Positions 39,468-49,638 of a stretch of 64,000 nt of DNA are shown here, piece after piece. The position numbers were made by a program, and so were the translations under genes. Source of the DNA: Cavenderia fasciculata (taxonomy: Eukaryota > Evosea > Eumycetozoa > Acytosteliales > Cavenderiaceae); NCBI RefSeq assembly GCF_000203815.1, contig NW_004457695.1, positions 2,106,054 to 2,170,053 on the forward strand. The letters run 5' to 3'. The notes under the pieces are model-generated. The model was not told where the DNA came from, ran no database searches, and saw only the letters and a list, made by a program, of their open reading frames with translations. How positions within the stretch are numbered: the stretch's first letter is position 1; every line of letters starts with the position of its first letter.

Positions 39468-41429
39468 ATGACTCTACTATTATCTTTATCTAATCTATTA
39501 CTATCACAAATCATATCAGATATTGATGATAATGCAGATCTAATATGTTTTTTGTTGACTTGTAAAAAGTTGTACAGTAATAGTCGCATTAGAAGATCGA
39601 TTCAGTTTAGAGGAATAGAACCTATAGATACTGATTATGGAGAGACATCAAAACAGTTTATAGTAACTGCTACTCGATTCAACCTCAACTCTTTTAAAGA
39701 TATATTGGTGAATAGTATACTATCTAATCATCAGGTGATACTAGGCAACCAAGATGATCTTCCTCAATGGATACAACAACGAGTCATCTATCAAAAGATA
39801 GTTGACAAGAGTAAGAGTGGGGACATTAAAACTGCATTGGTCGAGTATACTTCTCCCCTGTCTCCAATCTACTCGGCACCATCAATCGAGACACTATTCA
39901 TTAACGAGTCATATGATCAATCGGTCGATCTTGACAGTATCTCACTCTTGCCTCGTCTCCAACGACTTGAAGTCCGTGCTGGTAGATTCAATATTGGCAG
40001 ACACACATCACTCAAGTATCTCAAACTAGAAGTTAAGACAGAATCCGATGATGGCATACCGTTCATCAGCAAGTTTGGGCTCAATGGCCTAGAATCACTG
40101 ACAGAGCTAAACATGAGGTATTGCTCTCAAATGACTGGACTTGTACCAGGTCTATTACCAAGCACCCTGACATCACTCACTCTTAGTCTCATGAAAGTAC
40201 CTCCACGAAATACATTCATTTCATTGACATCACTTGTGACCCTCGATCTTGGCATATACACCCAAGATGGCCTTGGAGAGGTGGAGGAAGAACATGTACC
40301 ACATGAAGATGAATATGGAGAGGTCCAAGAACAAAAACAATATGTGGATCTCGAGTCTCTACATACTCTCAAGACTCTCAAGTTCTACCTCTTTGACCAA
40401 CCTCACCCCAAACTCGAATTATGTGTACCTCCATCACTCACGACTCTTGACTTTTATTGTAGATCCATTGTCCAAATCCCATCACGTTGTACTATGCCAT
40501 CGTTGGAGAAATTATGCGTGCAACAAATGGTATTGATTGATGGAAATATTAATCTGTTGCCATGTACATCACCATCAACATCTCTAAAGAAACTAGTTCT
40601 TTATGATTGCGATCAACCTATCAGGCCAGGCAATACATACATCCCATCAACTCTTGAAAAGTTATCAATCTATAATGAAAATACAGAATCAATTCTTGGA
40701 CAAGGTGTTGTATTTCCACCATTACTCACTCATCTGACCATATTGGGAGGAGATTATGAACCTAATGTTCACCATATTCTCCCAGAATCGCTCGTCAAAC
40801 TAAAGGTGTTGGTCAATAACCATCTCGATACAATCTCACTTCCAAAACATTTGAAAAAACTGGTTTGGATACAACCGAAAATCAAAATCAAAGATATTGC
40901 GTTTCCATCCTCATATCCACCCAATCTTGAAACACTCAACCTGGGAAATATTAAAGATAAATTTATGATTGACAATATTCCATCAACTATTAAATATCTA
41001 TCAATCTCCTTGGAAATTGACAATCAAAAACGACATTCAAATAATGTGTGCATCTATTCAATCTGCTCTAAATTTACCAATTCCATCCTATCCCAACAAC
41101 AATGGTTACCAATCAATACTACTCATCTAACTTGTCACCTAGATGATAGAAGAAAATCAAGTTTTAGATTAGATCAAATAATCAATCACACCAATGTTAG
41201 ATATTTAACAATTTCTATTTCCTACCGGCCATATATCTTTACAATTCAAAGATTAGACACAGATAATCAAAATGTATTGGTATTGGAAAAAGAGACGCCA
41301 TTAGGTGGAATAATCAATCAAAGAAAAGCAATCAACAGCACTGAACAACAACAACAATATGACCCTATTTATTTATTTTTTGAGAACCATTATTCTTCTC
41401 ATTTGACAGTGAAATGGAAATTTGGATAA
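39468..41429 (+). CDS. F-box-like/FNIP-like repeat protein, array gene 10
   Basis: 653 residues from MTLLLSLSNLLLSQIISDID; the preceding GTTCATGAC leader is shared with array gene 3 and with the relic at 54226. It has CFLLTCKKLY in the F-box-like part and DKSKSGDIKTALVEY after WIQQRV. The acidic insert is long and His-containing (EVEEEHVPHEDEYGEVQEQ). SILGQGVVFPPLLTHLTILG and HHILPESLVKLKVLVNN are shared only with the next gene. The tail has SIQ replaced by TIQ (IFTIQRLDTDNQ) and ETPLGGIINQ in place of SLQGGIITQ. With array gene 11 it forms the closest pair of the cluster over its whole length. Confidence 0.85.
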   Translation: MTLLLSLSNLLLSQIISDIDDNADLICFLLTCKKLYSNSRIRRSIQFRGIEPIDTDYGETSKQFIVTATRFNLNSFKDILVNSILSNHQVILGNQDDLPQWIQQRVIYQKIVDKSKSGDIKTALVEYTSPLSPIYSAPSIETLFINESYDQSVDLDSISLLPRLQRLEVRAGRFNIGRHTSLKYLKLEVKTESDDGIPFISKFGLNGLESLTELNMRYCSQMTGLVPGLLPSTLTSLTLSLMKVPPRNTFISLTSLVTLDLGIYTQDGLGEVEEEHVPHEDEYGEVQEQKQYVDLESLHTLKTLKFYLFDQPHPKLELCVPPSLTTLDFYCRSIVQIPSRCTMPSLEKLCVQQMVLIDGNINLLPCTSPSTSLKKLVLYDCDQPIRPGNTYIPSTLEKLSIYNENTESILGQGVVFPPLLTHLTILGGDYEPNVHHILPESLVKLKVLVNNHLDTISLPKHLKKLVWIQPKIKIKDIAFPSSYPPNLETLNLGNIKDKFMIDNIPSTIKYLSISLEIDNQKRHSNNVCIYSICSKFTNSILSQQQWLPINTTHLTCHLDDRRKSSFRLDQIINHTNVRYLTISISYRPYIFTIQRLDTDNQNVLVLEKETPLGGIINQRKAINSTEQQQQYDPIYLFFENHYSSHLTVKWKFG

Positions 41430-41436
41430 AGAAAAA

Positions 41437-41467
<31 letters not shown>

Positions 41468-41470
41468 ACA

Positions 41471-41518
41471 ATGACAACTCGTTTATTATCTTATCTATTA
41501 CTATTGTTGTTGCAATAG
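41471..41518 (+). pseudogene. Family N-terminal fragment
   Basis: ATGACAACTCGTTTATTATC onward reads MTTRLLSYLLLLLLQ and then a stop, matching MTSRLLSLSNLLLLQ of array gene 11 and others. Only the first 15 codons are present. It lies 40 bases after the stop of array gene 10. Confidence 0.5.
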
Positions 41519-41598
41519 TTGAGGTGGTTGGTTGATTACTAGAAGATGTTTGATAATTATTATTATTATTATTGTATAGTTGAAGAAGATATTTATGT

Positions 41599-41698
41599 AG
41601 CATTCATCCTTGCACATGTGGGTATGTTGATGCAATTAATAGATTGCAGTGATTTCAAATGCCACTGCACTGACTCGCACGTGCAACCAATCAATGCT
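41599..41698. repeat. Nested imperfect inverted repeat
   Basis: Outer arms AGCATT..TTGCAC[A/G]TG (41599-41620 and 41676-41698) pair with a few bulges. An inner perfect 7-base stem TGCAGTG/CACTGCA lies at 41645-41651 and 41663-41669. The patch is GC-richer than its surroundings, as at 8073 and 17059. Confidence 0.5.
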
Positions 41699-41975
41699 TT
41701 CATTCCAATCTTTCGCTCTTTGTTAATTTGAAGCCGTAGCATGTTTTCATATTATATCAACATCCTGATCATCATCTTCTTCAAACTATCTTGTTATTAT
41801 TATTAAACTGATCATATCTCTTTCTTTGTTGGTATAAGATATTCACGAGAAAACATTTGTGAAATTTTAGCAAAAGCATAGATCAGAAAAAACAAAGAAA
41901 TAGAAAAAAAAATGTTTGTTCTCAGGGACAAATAAGACACTTTGTATTTTTTTTTTATGTTGCTACAAATATAGT

Positions 41976-43949
41976 ATGACCAGTCGACTATTATCTTTAT
42001 CAAATTTATTACTATCATATATCATATCAGATATTGATGATAATGGAGATATAATATGTTTGTTGTTGACTTGTAAACAGTTATATCATAATAGTGCTTT
42101 AAGAAGAGGATCGATTCAGTTTAAAGGTGTGACGGCTATAGATACTGATTTTGGAGAGATATCAAAACCGTTTATAGTAACAGCTACCCGATACAACCTC
42201 AACTCATTTAAAGATATATTGGAGAATAGTATACTATCTTATCATCATGTGATACTAGGTAGCAACAAACATGATGATCTACCTCAATCGATACAAGAAC
42301 GAGTCATCTATGAAAAGAGAGTTGACAAGAGTAAGAGTGGTGACATTAAAACTGCTTTGGTCGTGGATACTTCTCAACTGTCACTAGAGTCAATCTACTC
42401 GATACCATCCATCGAGACGCTATTCATTAACGAGTCATACGATAAATCGGTCGATCTTGACAGTATCTCACTCTTGCCTCGTCTCCAACGACTTGAAGTT
42501 CGTGCTGATGGATTCAATATTGGTAGACACACATCACTCAAGTATCTCAAACTCGAAGTTACGACAGAATCCGATGATGGCATACCGTTCATCAGCAAGT
42601 TTGGGCTCAATGGCCTAGAATCACTGACAGAGTTAAACATGAGGTATTGCGCTCAAATGACTGGACTGGTACCAGGTCTATTACCCAAAACTCTGACATC
42701 ACTCACTCTTAGTCTCATGAGTGTACCTCCACTAGATACATTCCTTTCATTGACGTCACTTGCCAAACTCGATCTTGGCATATACATCCATGATGACAGA
42801 GAGGAGAAGGAAGAAGATGGAGATGATGTAGAGGAGGAAGTTCAAGAACAACAACAACAACAACAACAATACATGGATCTCGAGACTCTACATACTCTCA
42901 AGACTCTCAAGCTCGACATCTTTAACAAAACTCACCACAAACTCGAATTATGTGTACCTCCATCACTCACGACTCTTGACATTTTTTGTAAAGAAGCATT
43001 CATCCCATCACGTTGTACTATGCCATCGTTGGAGAAATTGTATGTGCACCAATCCCTTTTGATCGATCAAAGAATCAGTCTAGAATCATCACCATCTCTA
43101 AAGAAACTAGTTCTTTATGAATGCGATCAACCTATCACGCCAGACAATACATTCATCCCATCAACTCTTGAAAAGTTATCAATCTATAATGAAAATACAG
43201 AATCAATTCTTGGACAAGGTGTTGTATTTCCACCATTACTCACTCATCTGACCATATTGGGAGGAGATTATGAACCTATTGTTCACCATATTCTCCCAGA
43301 ATCGCTCGTCAAGCTAAAGGTGTTGGTCAATAACCAACCCGATCCAATCTCACTTCCAATACATTTGAAAAAACTGGTTTGGATACAACCGAAAACCAAA
43401 ATCAAAGATATTGTGCTATTACCATCCTCATATCCACCCAATCTTGAAACACTCAACCTGGGAAATATTAAAGATAAATTTATGATTGACAAAAATAATC
43501 CATCAACTATTAAATATCTATCAATGCCATTGGAAATTGACAATCAAAAACGACATTCAAATAATGTGTGCATCTATTCAATCTGCTCTAAATTTACCAA
43601 TTCCATCCTATCTCAACAACAATGGTTACCAATCAATACTACTCATCTAATTTGTCACCTAGATGATAGAACAAAGTCAAGTTTTAGATTAGATCAAGTA
43701 ATCAATCACACCAATGTTAGATATTTAACAATTGCTATTGCCTACAAACCATATATCTTTACAATTCAAAGATTAGACACAGATAATCAAAATGTATTGG
43801 TATTGGAAAAAGAGACACTTCAAGGTGGAATAATCACTCAGAGAAAATCAATCAACATCACTGAACGACAATATGATCCTATTTATTTATTTTTTGAGAA
43901 CCATTTTACTTCTCATTTGAAAGTGAAATGGAAATTTGGAAATATATAA
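41976..43949 (+). CDS. F-box-like/FNIP-like repeat protein, array gene 11
   Basis: 657 residues from MTSRLLSLSNLLLSYIISDI after a TATAGTATG start context. It is a near-duplicate of array gene 10. It differs at DLPQSIQERV, where the otherwise fixed WIQQR tryptophan is serine, and in the acidic insert, which here is REEKEEDGDDVEEEVQE followed by its own Q8 run, a third Q site unique to this gene. The tail has the regular ETLQGGIITQ but lacks the second Q-run (ITERQYDP). It ends KVKWKFGNI, then (TAAA)n and a family start fragment. Confidence 0.85.
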   Translation: MTSRLLSLSNLLLSYIISDIDDNGDIICLLLTCKQLYHNSALRRGSIQFKGVTAIDTDFGEISKPFIVTATRYNLNSFKDILENSILSYHHVILGSNKHDDLPQSIQERVIYEKRVDKSKSGDIKTALVVDTSQLSLESIYSIPSIETLFINESYDKSVDLDSISLLPRLQRLEVRADGFNIGRHTSLKYLKLEVTTESDDGIPFISKFGLNGLESLTELNMRYCAQMTGLVPGLLPKTLTSLTLSLMSVPPLDTFLSLTSLAKLDLGIYIHDDREEKEEDGDDVEEEVQEQQQQQQQYMDLETLHTLKTLKLDIFNKTHHKLELCVPPSLTTLDIFCKEAFIPSRCTMPSLEKLYVHQSLLIDQRISLESSPSLKKLVLYECDQPITPDNTFIPSTLEKLSIYNENTESILGQGVVFPPLLTHLTILGGDYEPIVHHILPESLVKLKVLVNNQPDPISLPIHLKKLVWIQPKTKIKDIVLLPSSYPPNLETLNLGNIKDKFMIDKNNPSTIKYLSMPLEIDNQKRHSNNVCIYSICSKFTNSILSQQQWLPINTTHLICHLDDRTKSSFRLDQVINHTNVRYLTIAIAYKPYIFTIQRLDTDNQNVLVLEKETLQGGIITQRKSINITERQYDPIYLFFENHFTSHLKVKWKFGNI

Positions 43950-43971
43950 ATAAATAAATAAATAAATAAAT

Positions 43972-44010
43972 ACTAGTCTATTATCTATATCTAATCTATT
44001 ACTATTTATA
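43972..44010 (+). pseudogene. Family N-terminal fragment
   Basis: ACTAGTCTATTATCTATATC and the next 19 bases match codons 2-14 of the MTSLLSLSNLLL starts, but the ATG is replaced and the match ends after about 39 bases. It lies 22 bases after the stop of array gene 11, between it and the minus-strand gene. Confidence 0.6.
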
Positions 44011-44058
44011 AACAATATTTATTTATTTATTAATTTATTATTAATTTTTATATTTAAT

Positions 44059-45452
44059 TTAAATATCATCATGACGTTTTAAATTTAAATAGAGATAGGC
44101 AAAAGCATGATCGATAACATCATAGTTGTAATTATCAAATTCCAAGTCGAGTAGAATCTGTCGTTTCAAACAAGTTGTGATTAGAGGAAGGTGACAATAG
44201 TTTTTGACACCCAACTCGAATGCAAGAAGCGTGATGAGGAGTACGTTTTGTCGCATATCTTGTGCCCATTGCTTTTTAACATCCCAATGTCGAATGGCAA
44301 ACGAGCCCATAACGTCGAGTGCCTTTTCCGGTGTTTTCTGGCTATGTATGTCACTCATCAAGAGTAGGTCTTTTTCATGATACTGTGATCTGTTTTGATC
44401 CATAATATCACAAACAACCATCTCGGTGATCAGAGTAAGCGTGGTCATGGTTTTGACATTGAGTTTGTATTTGGTGGGTCTGTACTTTCTGATGGTATTG
44501 TTTTCGAGGTACCATGTCAACTTTGACAAGTCCCATACGATTGGGAGTTGTTCATCGACAATACCAAAGTAACGGTTGTATGTATGCATAATCTTGGCTG
44601 TCAAGTCTGGTGTACGACGTGGAATAGATCGGTTTAGTCTGACGAGACGTTCCTTGATAATATCGGCAATTCTGTCACGACCAAAGCCCGGTAAACCCAT
44701 TGTGTACCCGCCGACGACGAGCATGGTCGCCATTGTGACATAGGCTGGTACCATGTGCTTGTTTGTAATTTCAAATGGTATGGTACACATGGGATTGTAG
44801 CAGCAGAAATAGTCGGCGTCGAGGTTACCCTTTGCCACATAGGTCTGAGCCTTTTGGTTTGGGTTGGGTATCAAATCGAGCATTTCAAACATAAGCTTGT
44901 TGCAAAATTTAATATACACGGGCAACAATTTTGTTTTGGTGGCTTCGGACGTGTCAGAGGCACGAGCAAACCCAGCGTCACTTAGATACTTGTCCAATGT
45001 TGCTTCGTTCCACGGTTTCTTTAGATCCACTCCTTTGACATCAACAATCTTTCCATAGTTGTATGGGTAGTCTATTCCATCGTCTCTTACAACTCTTGTT
45101 GGTTCTGTCAATAGTTGAGCCGGTGTTGTTTTCTTTTTCTTTTTCTTCTTTTTCTTTTCTCCTTCTGGTTTTGGTGGAACTACTTGTGTTGTAGTTTTAA
45201 CTTCTTCTTTTTCTTCTTCTGCTGCTGTATCTAATTTAATACGTATTTGTTCACTAAAGAAATAAATATAAATAAAAAAAAGAAGAATAAGAATACATGT
45301 TCAGCTGATTATTAATATTATTAATATTTTAGATAGCCAGTTTAACTTACAATGTATTCATCAGTTACGATAGTAGATGACTCTGATGTTCTAAAATTAT
45401 CACAACTGCCATCACAGCAATGATGTTGATGATCTCCTTCTTTTTTACTCAT
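44059..45452 (-). CDS. Unrecognised protein, two exons, 5' junction uncertain
   Basis: The main exon (45253-44059, minus) is open for about 397 codons: an acidic then lysine-rich linker (EEEKEE... then eight lysines) followed by about 350 residues of mixed helical character with motifs such as YNPMCTIPFEITNKH, MGLPGFGRDRI and RHWDVKKQWAQDM. I recognise no family. It has no ATG near its start, so an upstream exon is needed. 45452-45351 offers MSKKEGDHQHHCCDGSCDNF...TDEYI with a GTAAGT donor, but this ends in phase 0 whereas the TTTAG acceptor at 45254 needs two leftover bases. An 8-base exon (CTGAACAT) between them would restore phase but is speculative. Codons are balanced and GC is moderate, as in a single-copy host gene. 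Confidence 0.6.
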
Positions 45453-45606
45453 ATTTGATAATAATAATATTTAATACTTTCTATCTTACTTTAGATACTA
45501 TGAAGAGTAAGATACATAGTGCATTGACAACGTTCACCCAATTAATTTAAATTAATAAAAAAAACCGAGCCACCTCGAAGTTCAGAATAAATGGTTATAC
45601 TATCTC

Positions 45607-47574
45607 ATGAAGATGACTCTACTATTACAGTTATCTAATTTATTACTATTACATATAATATTAGATATTGACAATAATGCAGATATAGTATGTTTGTTGT
45701 TGACTTGTAAACAGATATACAATAATAGTATTAAAAGGTTGATTCAGTTTAAAGGCATAACACCTACTGCTAATGATAAAGGAGTATTATCACCACAGTT
45801 TATAGCAACGGCTACTCGATTCAACATCAACTCTTTTAAAGATATATTGGAGAATAGTATATCGAATCATTATGTTATACTACCTCGAGAATTCCATGAC
45901 TTTCCTCCATGGATACAACAACGTCTATCTCCAAACAGAGCCGACAAGAGTGACATTACGACTGCATTGGTGACCTATTATCGATTAACATCACTACATT
46001 CACTTTTGGACATGTCATCGATCGAGACACTATTCATCAACCACAAACACGGGAATACAATAGATCTTGGTAGTATCTCACTCTTGCCACGTCTACAACG
46101 ACTTGAAGTTCTTGCACAACAACTCAAGCTTGGTCCTCACCCGTCACTCAAGTCTCTAAAAGTGTATATTAACAATCCATTCGATCTCGGTGACTTGCAA
46201 CTCGACAAATGCGTATCGTTGACAGAGCTGTCGCTAAAGAGTGAATATATGTCTGGGCTCGAACCTGGTATCTTGCCAAGCAGCTTGACATCGCTCACTC
46301 TGAGTACATTGGATTTTCCACGAGACTCATTCCTTTCATTGACATCGCTGGTGTATCTCAAGATCAACATAAACCATCTGGGCCCAGATGAAGAGATAGA
46401 AGATGAGGGGGTGCAAGAACAGCTATTCATCGATCTAGAGACTCTATCTACACTCAAGACACTCATTATCAGAGACTACCATGACAATGACCCAACAGAG
46501 GATAGACAGTACGGTCTAGAGATTACTGTACCTCCATCACTCACCATTCTCCACCTCATTGCTTCATCCATACAAATCCCAACTAAATGTACAATGCCAC
46601 TATTAGAGAAATTGTATATCCGACAGAGTATTCTGGTTGGTCTTAGATTTAGTCTATCATCATGTGGTCCATCACTCAAGAAACTAGCTCTTTATGAATG
46701 TCTCAAAACCATCACAACTATCATCCCACCGACTATCGAAAAGCTATCAATCTATAAATATGAGGAAGATCCTATACTTGACCAAATTATATTCCCACCA
46801 TCTCTTACTCATCTCACTATTAGAGGATTCAACGAACCTGTTCAACTCCCTCCATCACTCATCAAACTACACCAAAACATCAACAAAAATGCTCATCCAC
46901 TTCCACAACATTTAAAAAAACTAGTTTGGGATATGGATGAGAAAAGAACATCCTCTTCTAATTTTGAATTCACAACATCCTATCCACCCAACCTTGAAAC
47001 ACTGCAATTATTTGATGTTGGTGGTGACTTTACAATTGACATACCATCAATCACCAAACACCTATCAATATCGTTGACCAAACTCCCTCAACTGGATCTT
47101 GATTCTCCTTCAATCTTTAAACTGAAAAAAGACGAACATCCAATCTTTTCAATCGGCTCAAGAATATCCAAAACTATCTCACAATCACAACAATGGTTAC
47201 CAATCAATACGACTCATCTAACTTGCAATCTAAGAGACACTATGTATAACTTGAATGGTGCATTTAGATTAGATGAAGTAATCAATCACACCAACGTTAG
47301 GTATTTATCTCTTCTTGTTTCAGATCAAACATTTCAATTTTCAATTCAAAGATTAGACCCGGACAACAACAATGTATTGGTATTGGAAACAAAGTCACTT
47401 CAGGGTGGAACAATCACGCAACAAAGAACAAAATCAGATGACACTCAAACAAATAATCAACAACAACAACAATATGATCCAATTTATTTATATTTTGATA
47501 CTGGTTCTACTTCTCCATTTGATTTGAATTGGAGTTTTGTCAAAAGAAAGAATACTATTATTAGTGACCACTAA
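45607..47574 (+). CDS. F-box-like/FNIP-like repeat protein, array gene 12
   Basis: 655 residues from MKMTLLLQLSNLLLLHIILD (MTLLL two codons on is the alternative start). The WIQQR block reads FPPWIQQRLSPNRADKSDIT. Acidic insert HLGPDEEIEDEGVQEQ. The segment DNDPTEDRQYGLEITVPPSL is shared with array genes 13 and 14, as is HLIASSIQIPTKC in slightly changed form. A longer linker (SPSIFKLKKDEHPIFSIGSR) precedes a short SQSQQW. The tail is regular with NNQQQQQYDP. It is the first plus-strand gene after the unrecognised minus-strand gene, 154 bases from that gene's putative start, so the two probably share a promoter region. Confidence 0.85.
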   Translation: MKMTLLLQLSNLLLLHIILDIDNNADIVCLLLTCKQIYNNSIKRLIQFKGITPTANDKGVLSPQFIATATRFNINSFKDILENSISNHYVILPREFHDFPPWIQQRLSPNRADKSDITTALVTYYRLTSLHSLLDMSSIETLFINHKHGNTIDLGSISLLPRLQRLEVLAQQLKLGPHPSLKSLKVYINNPFDLGDLQLDKCVSLTELSLKSEYMSGLEPGILPSSLTSLTLSTLDFPRDSFLSLTSLVYLKININHLGPDEEIEDEGVQEQLFIDLETLSTLKTLIIRDYHDNDPTEDRQYGLEITVPPSLTILHLIASSIQIPTKCTMPLLEKLYIRQSILVGLRFSLSSCGPSLKKLALYECLKTITTIIPPTIEKLSIYKYEEDPILDQIIFPPSLTHLTIRGFNEPVQLPPSLIKLHQNINKNAHPLPQHLKKLVWDMDEKRTSSSNFEFTTSYPPNLETLQLFDVGGDFTIDIPSITKHLSISLTKLPQLDLDSPSIFKLKKDEHPIFSIGSRISKTISQSQQWLPINTTHLTCNLRDTMYNLNGAFRLDEVINHTNVRYLSLLVSDQTFQFSIQRLDPDNNNVLVLETKSLQGGTITQQRTKSDDTQTNNQQQQQYDPIYLYFDTGSTSPFDLNWSFVKRKNTIISDH

Positions 47575-47718
47575 TCGAAATACAAATAAAGTTTATTAAA
47601 CTTTCTAACTTTACATTACCTTTCTTTTTTTTTTTGTTTGCGTGGGTCTCTCTGCAAGTGAACATATCATTTTTTAAAGACAGCTGGCTGTTACACATTA
47701 GTTTAATTAATCACATCG

Positions 47719-49638
47719 ATGACACATAGTCTACTATTATCTTTATCTAATCTATTATTACTACAAATCATCAGATCTATTGACAGTAATGGAGATATAA
47801 TATGTTTGTTGTTAACCTGTAAAAAGTTACACAGTAATAGTGGTTTAAGAAGATCGATTAGATTTAAAGGAATAGAAGCTATAGATGAAGACGAGGGAGA
47901 GATATCAAAACAGTTTAAATCAACAGCTACTCGATTCAAACTCTTAGCATTTAAAGATATCTTGGAGAATAGTGTATCTAGTCATCAGCTGATCCTACAT
48001 CGAGTATTCAAAGACTATCCCCAATGGATACAACAACGTATCTCTTTAGATAGAGCTGACACGAGTAACATTACAACAGCATTGGTGACATACCATCGAT
48101 CATCACCACTACCACTAGAGTCACTCTACGACATACCATCAATCGAGACACTATTCATCAACCAAATTACCGTAGATCTAAATCATATCTCATGCTTGTC
48201 CAATCTCCAACGACTATCAGTTCATGCACACAAATTGAAACTTGGTCCTCACACAACACTCAAGTCTCTTAAACTGCGTATCGACCTTCCATGCGATCTC
48301 TGTGATTTGCAACTCAACCAATTCGTATCACTGACAGAGCTGACGTTGAGGACTAACTTTGTGTCAAAGATTAGTCCAGGTATCTTGCCAAGCAGTCTAA
48401 CATCACTCACTCTGAGAACGATAGAGATACCTCCAAGAGACACATTCCTCTCATTGACATCGCTGGTGTATCTCAACTTGGATCTGAAAGGAGTTGAAAC
48501 AGAGCAAAGTGTATATGATGAAGTGATGGATGAATGGGATGAAGTTGACGAGAAACAACCAATTCAACAACTATTCCTCGATCTCGAGAGTCTATCAAAT
48601 CTCAAGACACTCATAATCGGTGACGACAATGACCCAACAGAGGATAAACAGTACAGTCTCGAGATTACTGTACCTCCATCACTCATCATTCTCCACCTCT
48701 TTGCTTCATCTATACAAATCCCCACCCGTTGTAAAATGCCATTATTGGAGAAACTGTATGTACAACAGTGTATTCTAGATCATGATAGACTCTGTCTATC
48801 TTCATCATGCGGTCCATCACTCAAGAAACTAGCTCTTTTTGAATACCTCGACCATCCAGAAAATAAGATACCATCGACCGTTGAAAAGCTATCAATCTAT
48901 AAACTCTATGATGAAAATATTGACCACTGCGAATTCCCACCATCTCTTACCCACCTATCTGTCAAAGGAGGCTATATTAATGTTCAACTACCAGACACAC
49001 TCATCAAACTTAAACAACACGTCAAGAAACATCATTTTCATCCACTACCTCGACAGCTCAAAAAACTCGTTTGGCATTTTGATAGGGAAGGAATGACCTC
49101 TAATTTTGAATTCCCATTCAACTATCCACCTCACGTTGAAACACTCCAATTCTTTGATGAAGGTGGTGACTATCGTACAGCAATACCATCAGTCACCAAA
49201 CACCTATCAATAACATTGACCCAATTCCCTCCAAAACAAAAAAAAACACTCTCCATCTTTTCAATTGGATCAAAGTTGGCTCTACCCATCTATCATTCAC
49301 AATGGCTACCATCCAATACAACTCATCTAAATTGCCACCTAAAAGACACACTGTATGATCATCATGGTGCATTTAGATTAGATCAAGTCATCAACAATAC
49401 CAATGTTAGATATTTAAATATCATTGTTTCAAATCAACAAACCTTTCAATTTACAATTCAAAGATTAGACAAGGATAATATTAATGTATTGGTGTTGGAA
49501 ACAAAGACACTTCAAGGTGGAATAATCACTCAGCAACGAACTAATTCAATCAACAAACAATACATACCCATTTATTTATATTTTGATACTGGTTCGACCT
49601 CTCCATTTGGCTTGAAATGGAGTTTTGGAAAAAATTAA
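47719..49638 (+). CDS. F-box-like/FNIP-like repeat protein, array gene 13
   Basis: 639 residues from MTHSLLLSLSNLLLLQIIRS. Acidic insert ETEQSVYDEVMDEWDEVDEK. The stretch from HLSVKGGYINVQLPDTLIK through HFDREGM and FFDEGGDYRTAIPSVTKHL is almost identical to array gene 14, while the N-terminal thirds differ more. Both Q-runs are lost (IYHSQWLPSN and INKQYIPIYLYF). INNTNVRYL replaces INHTNVRYL. It ends GLKWSFGKN. Confidence 0.85.
   Translation: MTHSLLLSLSNLLLLQIIRSIDSNGDIICLLLTCKKLHSNSGLRRSIRFKGIEAIDEDEGEISKQFKSTATRFKLLAFKDILENSVSSHQLILHRVFKDYPQWIQQRISLDRADTSNITTALVTYHRSSPLPLESLYDIPSIETLFINQITVDLNHISCLSNLQRLSVHAHKLKLGPHTTLKSLKLRIDLPCDLCDLQLNQFVSLTELTLRTNFVSKISPGILPSSLTSLTLRTIEIPPRDTFLSLTSLVYLNLDLKGVETEQSVYDEVMDEWDEVDEKQPIQQLFLDLESLSNLKTLIIGDDNDPTEDKQYSLEITVPPSLIILHLFASSIQIPTRCKMPLLEKLYVQQCILDHDRLCLSSSCGPSLKKLALFEYLDHPENKIPSTVEKLSIYKLYDENIDHCEFPPSLTHLSVKGGYINVQLPDTLIKLKQHVKKHHFHPLPRQLKKLVWHFDREGMTSNFEFPFNYPPHVETLQFFDEGGDYRTAIPSVTKHLSITLTQFPPKQKKTLSIFSIGSKLALPIYHSQWLPSNTTHLNCHLKDTLYDHHGAFRLDQVINNTNVRYLNIIVSNQQTFQFTIQRLDKDNINVLVLETKTLQGGIITQQRTNSINKQYIPIYLYFDTGSTSPFGLKWSFGKN

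Larger units (their letters stand above)
41430..41975. other. Gap with TAAA repeats, a family start fragment and a hairpin
   Basis: The stop of array gene 10 runs into a (TAAA)n tract, then a family start fragment (41471), ATT triplet repeats near 41560, the hairpin at 41599-41698, and AT-rich promoter DNA before 41976. No other gene is visible. Confidence 0.6.

Noticed and set aside
46137-46466. Long antisense open frames inside array genes (also at 31023, 52790, 57867, 18586)
   Set aside because: They mirror the leucine/serine-rich repeat codons, recur antisense to homologous positions in many copies, and have no start context or homology of their own.
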